From Clostridiales bacterium (GTDB lineage Bacteria > Bacillota > Clostridia > TANB77 > CAG-508): a DNA stretch of 11,488 nt. The stretch lies in NCBI GenBank assembly GCA_003518755.1, contig DOYA01000032.1:1-11488 (forward strand). The letters are read 5' to 3'. Positions within the stretch are counted from its first letter, which is position 1. Each line of letters begins with the position of its first letter. Below the pieces are notes generated by a model, which was given only the letters and a program-made list of their open reading frames with translations, was not told where the DNA came from and searched no databases. Positions 1 to 5,779 of the stretch are shown one piece after another. The translations under genes and the position numbers were made by a program.

Positions 1-1829
1 CCTTGAACTAAAATATTTTCTTTAGATGAAACATTCATTACCTCATTTGCTGGAATATTAATATAAAAAGGTTCCTCTTTGTGGTATTCTTTTGCTTGTT
101 GTAAATCTTTAAAAATATTTGATTTTGTAAATTTAAAAATGTCATATGGATTAATACTTTCTGCTTCTTTTTCTGTAATAATATTATTTGCTTTTAAGTT
201 TTCTATTAGTTGTTTAACCTGTTCTAAATCATAATCTGTAGAGAAATCTAATTTTTTCATACACAAGTGCACAACAGTTCCTCTTTTAGCAGGTGTAATT
301 TCTTCTTCTACATCCTCTAATTTAGGCAAATCATACTGTTTTTCATGTTTAGTAGCTGGGCGTTTTTGTGCCATATTTTCTGATTTGTTACCAGTCACCA
401 AATGGGCAATATTTGTTACAGAATCTTTTGATGGTATCAGATTTAACTCTTTAAATTGATAATTAAATTCCAATTTCTTTTTTAAATCCTGCAATTCTCC
501 TTCAGTAATGTTTTTAGATTTTTCTTCTAATAATTCAAAAAAATTGATTTCTTCTTTTTCTTCTTTATTATTATCTTTTAATACTTCATCTTTTTTTATT
601 ATATTTATTTTCATTATCTCTTTTGCATTTTGTTTATTATATAAATAAACTAGTAAAATCCAATCAATATATTTTTTATATTTTTTAAGTAAAATTGGAT
701 TAATTTTACCATTTTCTTTTTTGTATATATCTACTAACTCTTGCATTTTTGAGTTGGCTTCTTCAAATTCATTTTTTATCCCTGTAATAAACAGTTTTTC
801 TTTTGCACGTGTTAATGCAACATATAAAACTCTCATTTCTTCTGAAAGATTTTCCTCTAATAATTTTTCTCTAAGTGCTAATTTTGAAATAGTATCATAT
901 TTTATTTGCATATCATAATCTATATATTTTGCACCAATTCCAAGGTTTTGATGTAATAAAATATCTTGATTTAAATCCATCATATTAAAACTTGACCCAG
1001 TACAAGCCAAAAAGACAACTGGAAATTCTAATCCTTTACTCTTATGAATACTCATTATCCTAACAACATTATCATTTTCTGATATAAGTTTTGCAGCTCC
1101 TAAATCACCTCCACCAGTTTTAACTTTTTCCATAAAAAGAATAAAATTAAATAATCCCTTAAAAGATGCAGTTTCATATTGTTTTGCTCTTTCAAAAAGC
1201 ATTTTCAAATTTGCAGTTCTAAATTCACCATTAGGCATTAAACCTACATAATTTAGAAAACCTGTATTTTCATAAATTGTCCAAATTAGTTCATCTAAAT
1301 CAACTGAATTATTTAAATATCTCCATTTTTCAATTTGATCTAAAAGATTGTCAATTTTAAATCTTAAATCTTCTCTTACAGAAAGTTTAGCTTTTAACAT
1401 AGCTGTGTAAAAATCATCAGTTTTATCTGCTAAACGAATTTCTAATAAATCATCATCTGTAAACATTCCTATTGGTGAGCGCATAACATGTACTAATGGT
1501 AAATCTTGATATGGATTATCTATAATTTTTAACAAATCCATAATGATTTGAACTTCATAAGTTTCTAGATATTCAGTTGATGTATCAGAATATACATTAA
1601 TATCTTGGTTTTGAAGCTCTTTTTCATAAATGCTTGCTTTGTTTTTGGTAGAACGCATTAATATAACAATATCTTTAGGCTGAATATTTCTAAATTCTTT
1701 TTTCTTATTATCATAAACTTGGAATTTGCTATCTATTAAGAACTTGATTTTATTAGCCACAAATTTTGCTTCTATTTCAATATCTTCAAGTACTTCTTCG
1801 TTTTCAACCGTGTCACTAGTACCGGTCAT
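1..1829 (-). pseudogene. addA: AddA helicase-nuclease, C-terminal part (3' end beyond window)
   Basis: An open frame reads without a stop from about 1829 to the left edge and carries the C-terminal half of AddA. Visible motifs in order are the second helicase domain, motif V (MSIHKSKGLEFPVVF, near 1045-1090) and motif VI (SEEMRVLYVALTRAKEKL, near 790-845). Next comes the start of the RecB-type nuclease domain (RGTVVHLCMKKLDF, near 245-290), where the conserved His sits. The catalytic Asp and DYKTD-type motif would lie just past the edge. An ATG at 1829 opens this frame, but it lies inside a repeat and has no convincing ribosome binding site. I read this as the tail of one broken gene and not as an independent gene. 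It is in the same frame as the N-terminal part, while the piece between them is in another frame. Family assignment is firm; functional state is uncertain. Confidence 0.85.
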
Positions 1830-1893
1830 TGTTGTCACTCGTACCGGAGATTTTTGACATATTGTTGTCACTCGTACCGGAGATTTTTGGCAT
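1811..1893 (-). repeat. 33-bp tandem repeat cluster, variant B, in addA
   Basis: Two 33-bp copies (1861-1893 and 1828-1860) differ at one base, and a truncated third copy follows (1811-1827). On the minus strand each full unit reads 11 codons, MPKISGTSDNN or MSKISGTSDNN. The core is CAAAAA, three bases, CCGGTAC, then GAGTGAC, the same layout as the other addA repeats but with diverged bases. The third copy has lost its first half and brings the next AddA segment into a different frame, so the frameshift seems to come from a deletion within a repeat copy. Confidence 0.85.
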
Positions 1894-2133
1894 AGTATCT
1901 ATAATATCAATCTCTGGTAAAAGATTTTGTTCATTTTCTTCATATTCAGCTCCCAAATTTAGATATTCTTCCGTATTATATTCAATTTCTCCTAGTTTTT
2001 CTCCCATAATATTTTCAAATATTAAATTTGTAAAATCTAAAACCTGTTTTCTGCTTCTAAAGTTTTTAAACAGTTGGATTTTTTGTCCCTCGGGTACATC
2101 GGTACCGGTTCTGTTTGTCACCATTGGGTACAT
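1816..2133 (-). pseudogene. addA: AddA, central part in a shifted frame
   Basis: This stretch encodes the AddA segment with helicase motif IV (GQKIQLFKNFRSRKQVLDF) followed by the conserved FTNLIFENIM and EYLNLGAEY sequences. It is in a different frame from the AddA parts on both sides. Upstream the frame is closed by a TAG at the edge of the repeat insertion near 2157. Downstream it closes with TAG at 1816 inside the next repeat cluster. Both frame changes therefore fall at 33-bp repeat copies, not in conserved protein sequence. The last residues before the stop are two tandem copies of an 11-residue peptide (MPKISGTSDNN and MSKISGTSDNN) encoded by the repeat. No ribosome binding site precedes the first ATG, so it is unlikely to be translated on its own. 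A repeat collapse or miscount in assembly is an alternative to a true lesion. Confidence 0.8.
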
Positions 2134-2156
2134 TGGGACCGGTTCTTTTTGTCCCC
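2081..2156 (-). repeat. 33-bp tandem repeat cluster, variant A, in addA
   Basis: One full unit (2124-2156), a second diverged unit (2090-2122) and the first bases of a third (2081-2089) lie in tandem. A single extra base at 2123 separates the two units, which breaks the 33-bp register. The insertion falls in the linker between motif III (KYKQYS) and motif IV (IQLFKNFRSR). The unit contains GGGAC and GTCCC arms around an ACCGG core, so it can fold on itself. In one frame it encodes the same GQKEPVPMYP peptide as the insertion at 2354-2419. Confidence 0.9.
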
Positions 2157-3539
2157 ACTATATTGTTTATATTTGCTTAAAAATAGCTCTGGCATAGCTT
2201 GGCGAAACTTATATATGCTTTGTTTTACATCTCCTACCATAAAAATATTATTGCCTCTAGATATTGTAGTTAAAATATATTCTTGTAATAAATTACTATC
2301 TTGATACTCATCTATTGCTATTTCAACAAATTTATCCCTATATTTTTTTGCAACAGGTGACATTGGGACCGGTTCTTTTTGTCCCCTTGGGTACATTGGG
2401 ACCGGTTCTTTTTGTCCCCCAACTAAAACCTTTAGTGCCAAATGCTCTATATCACTAAAATCAACAATGTTTTTTTCTTTTTTTCTAAACTCGTATTGTT
2501 TATCAAAATCAATTATCAAATTTTGTAATTTGACTAGTATATGATACATATCAATTAAATCTTGATTGGCTTCTTCAGATTTTGAAGTAAAAATTTTATC
2601 TCTTTTTGATGTAAAATCTTTTTTTATTTTATCTCTAATGTCCTTTGCTCTATCTTTTTCAGGATTTGTAATTTTTCTGCTACTTGGCCATTTTAAAAAT
2701 TCTATATTATTGGCTAAAGTATATGCTTTATTCCAATTATCTAAATTACCTGACAAAGTTTCTAACTGTTGTAAATCTGATGAAAAAATTCTTTCATAAG
2801 CTTCTAATTCGCTATCTACGGAAAGTCTTTGTCTTTCTGCTTGTAGTTTTTTTATTTCATCTTCTAATTCTTCACCTATTTGAGATAGTAATATTTTCCC
2901 CCATTCAGTTTTAGAAAAATCTTGTTTAATATCTTTTATATTAAATTTTTCAATTTGATTTTGTAACCAATCTAAAGGATATGGATTTGATTCAATATAT
3001 GTATATATTTTTAAAATTAAATCTTTTAGAGGAGTATCATCTCTATATGAAGTATAAGTTTTTATTAATTCTTGAAATTCTTCATTTTCCTCTTCATATT
3101 TCTCTTCAAATAATTCTTCTAAAACATCTTGTTTTAGTAACTCTATTTCAGCAGTATCTGCTATCCTAAAATTCGGTGAAATGTCAATTTCAAAAAAATT
3201 ATTTCTAATTACATCTAAACAAAAAGAATCTATTGTACATATTTGAGCTTTATTAATCAAGGTAATTTGTCTTTCCAAATGTAAAATAGTTGCTTCATCT
3301 GCTTCATTATTATCTATTATTTTATATATTGCATTTAAAACTCTTTCCTTCATTTCAGCAGCTGCTGCATTAGTAAATGTAACAACTAAAAGAGAGTCTA
3401 TATCTATTTTTTCATTTATTATTTTATTGATGATTCTTTCTACTAACACTGCAGTTTTACCACTACCAGCAGCTGCTGCAACTAAAATATTACTACCTTT
3501 TTCGTAGATTGCATCAGTTTGCTCTTTAGTCCATTTCAT
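2118..3539 (-). pseudogene. addA: AddA helicase-nuclease, N-terminal part
   Basis: AddA is the UvrD-like helicase and RecB-type nuclease subunit of AddAB, which processes double-strand ends for RecA recombination in the cytoplasm. The ATG at 3539 follows GGAAGGAGG at ideal spacing. An in-frame ATG at 3596 is rejected because it lies in a repeat and lacks such a site. Motifs seen are the Q-motif region (WTKEQTDAIY), Walker A (AAAAGSGKTAVLVER, residues 21-35), motif Ia (LLVVTFTNAAAAEMKERV), motif II (AIDEYQDSN) and motif III (GDVKQSIYKFRQA). Between the first helicase segment and motif II, 22 codons of repeat are inserted in frame (peptide GQKEPVPMYPR and relatives). The frame ends at TGA 2118 inside a second repeat insertion, giving 473 residues against roughly 1200 for a whole AddA. 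It probably shares a transcript with the 51-codon gene upstream. No addB is adjacent in this window. Confidence 0.9.
2354..2419 (-). repeat. Two 33-bp repeat units inserted in frame in addA
   Basis: Two tandem 33-bp copies (2387-2419 and 2354-2386), nearly identical, add 22 codons that keep the addA frame. The minus-strand peptide is GQKEPVPMYPR followed by GQKEPVPMSP. They lie between conserved DFSDIEHLALKVLV and VAKKYRDKFVEIAIDEYQ, a linker of variable length and sequence in clostridial AddA (family knowledge). The unit has no stop codon in any of the six reading frames, which I checked by reading all six. Confidence 0.9.
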
Positions 3540-3581
3540 GATTGCCTCCTTCCTGTAAATTGTGTATAAATGAGTGTAAAT

Positions 3582-3607
3582 GGGGACACCTTCCAAAAAC
3601 AGGTTCC
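3582..3607. repeat. Possible degenerate repeat fragment at a gene junction
   Basis: The sequence GGGGACACC...GGTTCC fills the gap between the stop of the 51-codon gene and the addA ribosome binding site. It begins with the same GGGGAC that starts the addA repeat units and has a short ACCT/AGGT pairing. It is more GC-rich than its surroundings. It may be a diverged member of a dispersed palindromic repeat family; a genome search would decide. Confidence 0.4.
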
Positions 3608-3762
3608 TAGATTTCTACTACTACATTTACACCTTCAAATGTAATATTTCTATATTCCAATTCTTTTATCTCATTTGGAACTTCTTCTGTAGTTCCTTCA
3701 AAAACAACACTTCCGTCTTTTATTATTTTAATATTTAATAATCTTAATTCCTTTATTTTCAT
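3607..3762 (-). CDS. Small protein of unknown function, 51 residues
   Basis: A 51-codon ORF with the sequence MKIKELRLLNIKIIK at its start and EGVNVVVEI at its end. Alternating hydrophobic residues suggest a small beta-rich fold; there is no signal peptide or membrane segment. It is backed by a consensus promoter ending only about 17 bases before the ATG and by a GGTGAT ribosome binding site eight or nine bases upstream of the start. The stop codon abuts a repeat fragment and addA starts 68 bases further on, so the two genes are probably co-transcribed. I do not recognise the family. Gene status rests on promoter, ribosome binding site and protein-like composition; the function is unknown. 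Confidence 0.65.
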   Translation of the reverse strand: MKIKELRLLNIKIIKDGSVVFEGTTEEVPNEIKELEYRNITFEGVNVVVEI

Positions 3763-3779
3763 TAATATCACCAAATATA

Positions 3780-3808
3780 ATATTATCTTTCTTTTTTCGT
3801 TTTGTCAA
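3780..3808 (-). promoter_or_regulatory. Sigma-70 type promoter for the small gene and addA
   Basis: On the minus strand TTGACA (3803-3808) is followed by a 17-base spacer and TAATAT (3780-3785). The predicted start of transcription leaves a leader of only about ten bases, just enough for the GGTGAT ribosome binding site. Confidence 0.75.
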
Positions 3809-3870
3809 TTGATTTTTTCTATATATGGTCAATTTCTAAGTAGCATAATTATTTTATAATAAATAACAAA

Positions 3871-3906
3871 AATAATCGATGGCTCTAATTATTACCACCG
3901 ATTATT
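3871..3906 (-). terminator. Hairpin terminator
   Basis: Twelve-base arms (3871-3882 and 3895-3906) pair with one G-U, around a 12-base loop, and are followed on the minus strand by a T-rich stretch (TTATTTTTG). The hairpin begins 10 bases after the stop codon of the small ORF that ends at 3917, as expected for the end of that transcription unit. Confidence 0.7.
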
Positions 3907-3916
3907 AATTATTTAT

Positions 3917-4052
3917 TCACTTATATTTCATTTCTTTAGTTAGTTGCTCTAGCCTTACATCATGTACTACTTCCTTAATTTTAGTTGTTTTTCTAAAATA
4001 GCACTGTAAAAAAGTACCCGGTCCTAAATTTACTATTCTTTTGCTTCTCCAT
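3917..4052 (-). pseudogene. Small ORF, apparently frameshifted, about 44 residues if repaired
   Basis: An ATG at 4052 overlaps the end of the upstream membrane-protein gene, as in translationally coupled genes. It reads MEKQKNSKFRTG and then stops after 19 codons. Removing one base at the CCGGG near 4018-4021 (or one T from the nearby run of six) joins it to a frame reading RKTTKIKEVVHDVRLEQL. That frame ends with TGA at 3917, just before the terminator hairpin. The joined product would be a basic, probably helical protein of 44 residues. I recognise no family. The placement between the coupled start and the terminator argues that it was a gene; the frameshift may be a sequence error. Confidence 0.4.
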
Positions 4053-5061
4053 TATCATATTCTTCCTCATCTTCTGGCTCATCTAGGTCAAATGTCACTC
4101 CTGTAGTTGTTTCAATATTATTTATCAAAGAATCATCTACAGAATATCCTTTTCTAAATTTCTCAGATAATGATAGTTCGTTTGTTTTTATTATTTCTAA
4201 TACTGCATCTAGTTTTACATTTTGCCTAGCATATCTTTTTAAAGAATTTTTTACTTCTTTTTTATTTTGTCTCATTGTATCTCCATATTCTGTATCATAT
4301 GCCTGTACTGAATTATAAAGCATTTTATAAACATTTGGACCAGCTTTTACAATAAAGCTATCCTCTTGTGGTATTTCTTCTTCATATTTTCCTTCAGCTT
4401 TATTATATTCATATACATCTCTGATTTCATCACCCCAAACTTTTGTATCTACAGCTTTATAACAGCCTATCTCTTTATCAGGATTTCTACTTTTATAAAT
4501 TCTTACTGTTAGAAGATGATCTAATCCTTGACCCTTATTTGATTCAACCTTTCGAATAATTTCTCTACCATTTATTACATCTATTGTTCTACATCTAAAA
4601 TCATTATTATTTCCATGAGAAACCTCAATTGTTATTAAACTCTCATACATTTCTTCTGGTATTGGGGAATCAGGATGAGTAGCATTGTATTCTTCTAATA
4701 CTACTTTTTTTGCAAATCTGTATATATCTTCTCCTTGAAGATTATCGATAAAATCATCAATAGCATCTTCCAACCCTTTGTCTAATTCCTTATCTGATTC
4801 TTTATCTATTTCATTAACAATAAGTGTATTTTCTGATGGAGAAACTATATTCTTTAATCCAATTGCTGCAAGAAGTGTTACCATTGCAGAAAACAAAAAA
4901 CTTACTACTATATTTCTTTTCTTTTTAGGTACCATTGCTTTACTTTTTTTATCTTTTGTTTTTCTAGTTTTTGATGTGTACCTAGTAATTTTTTTATTAT
5001 CACTTTTTACTTTATTTTTTATAGGTCTCTTTTTATTATTAGTTTTCTTTTGTTCACTCAT
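4033..5061 (-). CDS. Unknown single-pass membrane protein with large C-terminal outer domain
   Basis: The gene encodes 342 residues from the ATG at 5061, which has AGAAGGTG seven bases upstream. The alternative GTG at 5070 overlaps that ribosome binding site and is less likely. The first 50 residues are extremely rich in Lys and Arg and are probably cytoplasmic. One membrane helix follows (about residues 51-70, NIVVSFLFSAMVTLLAAIG). The remaining 270 residues are acidic to neutral, and the C-terminus ends in an acidic run (DLDEPEDEEEYDNGEAKE). The positive-inside rule puts the C-terminal domain outside the cell. It has its own promoter, arranged back to back with that of the plus-strand cassette. 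I do not recognise the family. A surface or envelope role is an inference from topology only. Confidence 0.85.
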   Translation of the reverse strand: MSEQKKTNNKKRPIKNKVKSDNKKITRYTSKTRKTKDKKSKAMVPKKKRNIVVSFLFSAMVTLLAAIGLKNIVSPSENTLIVNEIDKESDKELDKGLEDAIDDFIDNLQGEDIYRFAKKVVLEEYNATHPDSPIPEEMYESLITIEVSHGNNNDFRCRTIDVINGREIIRKVESNKGQGLDHLLTVRIYKSRNPDKEIGCYKAVDTKVWGDEIRDVYEYNKAEGKYEEEIPQEDSFIVKAGPNVYKMLYNSVQAYDTEYGDTMRQNKKEVKNSLKRYARQNVKLDAVLEIIKTNELSLSEKFRKGYSVDDSLINNIETTTGVTFDLDEPEDEEEYDNGEAKE

Positions 5062-5101
5062 TACTATCACCTTCTAAACTATACTTTATTCTTTTATATT
5101 A

Positions 5102-5130
5102 TTTATACTATATTCAAAAAAAATTGTCAA
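5102..5130 (-). promoter_or_regulatory. Promoter of the 342-residue membrane protein gene
   Basis: On the minus strand TTGACA (5125-5130), a 17-base spacer and TATAAA (5102-5107) lie about 40 bases before the start codon. The -35 box is only four bases from the -35 box of the opposite promoter. Confidence 0.75.
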
Positions 5131-5134
5131 TATT

Positions 5135-5163
5135 TTGACTTTTAAATTAAATATTGGTATAAT
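5135..5163 (+). promoter_or_regulatory. Promoter of the plus-strand cassette
   Basis: TTGACT (5135-5140), a 17-base spacer and a perfect TATAAT (5158-5163) predict transcription starting near 5170, exactly where the first leader hairpin begins. Confidence 0.8.
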
Positions 5164-5169
5164 TATATT

Positions 5170-5350
5170 AGATTCCCCCATATGGGAATCGTGTAACTAT
5201 CGGTGCTACTTTTTTGTAGCACCCAAATAAGAAACAGATGACAATAGTCCGGGTTGTTGTCTGTTGCCTTAACCTTCGCTCATCTGCGTTGGTTGTGGCT
5301 CAACGTCCCGAATTCTGTCCCTCGAAAGAGGATAGCAGATGCTCTGGAGA
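5170..5350 (+). ncRNA. Structured 5' leader RNA, candidate cis-regulatory element
   Basis: The leader between promoter and gene is about 190 bases, richer in GC than the flanks, and folds into several helices read by eye. A 7-bp hairpin at the 5' end uses 5171-5177 with 5184-5190. A perfect 8-bp stem with a six-U loop uses 5202-5209 with 5216-5223. A 12-bp stem with two G-U pairs uses 5233-5244 with 5254-5265. A long-range 7-bp helix (5281-5287 with 5335-5341) encloses a GTTG/CAAC stem (5288-5291 with 5301-5304) and a CCTC-GAAA-GAGG tetraloop hairpin (5320-5331). The last helix ends ten bases before the ribosome binding site. I match it to no known riboswitch class. No terminator-like T-run lies inside the leader, so control of translation is more likely than attenuation. 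Confidence 0.6.
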
Positions 5351-5362
5351 AAGGAGGTTAAA

Positions 5363-5680
5363 ATGGGCAGACGAATTGCCTCCTCCATCGGATGGGGATT
5401 GATGATTTTTGGAATCGTTTTCCAGAAGTCCCCCGTCCATCCTAGTATGGGATACTGGATGATACTACCAGCTGTTGTTGTGGTAGCGATGCTGGTAGTG
5501 GGAGCATTCTATAAGGACTGGCTCCCCGTCATCCTATCCATATCGATCCCCGCAGTAGAGTTTGTGCTGTGGGGAATCCCGGAGGTAAAAATTTCCAAGG
5601 TAGCCATAGAGTTGGCTGCCCTAGGAATTTTCATAGTTTTTTTGTCGCTTTTCCCATGGGAAAAGCTGCCAAAAAACTAG
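5363..5680 (+). CDS. Small four-helix membrane protein, 105 residues, foreign base composition
   Basis: The ATG at 5363 follows AAAGGAGGT at good spacing; an in-frame ATG at 5339 lies inside the leader's long-range helix and has no such site. The protein has four hydrophobic segments (about residues 5-20, 30-49, 53-71 and 79-98) with short loops, a basic N-terminus (MGRR) and a C-terminus ending WEKLPKN. It is probably an integral membrane protein. I do not recognise the family. The first 100 coding bases contain 49 G or C, against a clearly AT-rich background, and the codons favour C- and G-ending forms unlike the neighbours. With its own promoter, leader and terminator, and its orientation against all other genes, it looks like a transferred single-gene cassette. 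Confidence 0.85.
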   Translation: MGRRIASSIGWGLMIFGIVFQKSPVHPSMGYWMILPAVVVVAMLVVGAFYKDWLPVILSISIPAVEFVLWGIPEVKISKVAIELAALGIFIVFLSLFPWEKLPKN

Positions 5681-5685
5681 CCTCC

Positions 5686-5713
5686 CGAGCTACCGGACAG
5701 CTCGATTTTTTTT
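5686..5713 (+). terminator. Intrinsic terminator of the plus-strand cassette
   Basis: CGAGCT (5686-5691) pairs perfectly with AGCTCG (5699-5704) around a seven-base loop, followed by A and eight T (5706-5713). It starts eight bases after the stop codon at 5680. Confidence 0.9.
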
Positions 5714-5717
5714 ATAC

Positions 5718-5758
5718 AAAAAAACAACTATCTTAAAAATAATTTAAGACAATTGTTT
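5718..5758 (-). terminator. Intrinsic terminator of the 480-residue protein gene
   Basis: Arms 5743-5758 and 5722-5737 pair over 16 bases with a few mismatches or G-U pairs and a five-base loop. On the minus strand they lead into a run of seven T (5718-5724). It starts about 20 bases after the stop codon at 5780 and faces the cassette terminator, so convergent transcripts are separated here. Confidence 0.75.
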
Positions 5759-5779
5759 AATTTCATATATTATCTATAT

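Noticed and set aside
1829..2304. Overlapping plus-strand ORFs through the addA repeats
   Set aside because: They exist because the 33-bp units lack stop codons in all frames; there is no ribosome binding site, and addA homology on the other strand explains the sequence.
1811..2419. CRISPR array
   Set aside because: The units are directly tandem with no unique spacers and lie inside a coding gene.
3540..3596. Upstream ATG at 3596 as the addA start
   Set aside because: It falls in the repeat fragment without a ribosome binding site, whereas ATG 3539 follows GGAAGGAGG at ideal spacing and begins the conserved WTKEQ sequence.
4778..5077. Hydrophobic plus-strand ORF of 99 codons
   Set aside because: It is the complement of the Lys-rich N-terminus and membrane helix of the 342-residue protein, which yields Phe/Leu-rich shadows.
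5170..5350. Known riboswitch or group II intron end
   Set aside because: No hallmark of a class I know (TPP, SAM, cobalamin, ZTP, guanidine, preQ1) and no domain V-like motif were recognised.
5164..5713. Integron-type cassette or insertion sequence
   Set aside because: I saw no transposase, integrase, terminal inverted repeats or flanking target duplication around the GC-rich cassette, so the mode of entry cannot be named.
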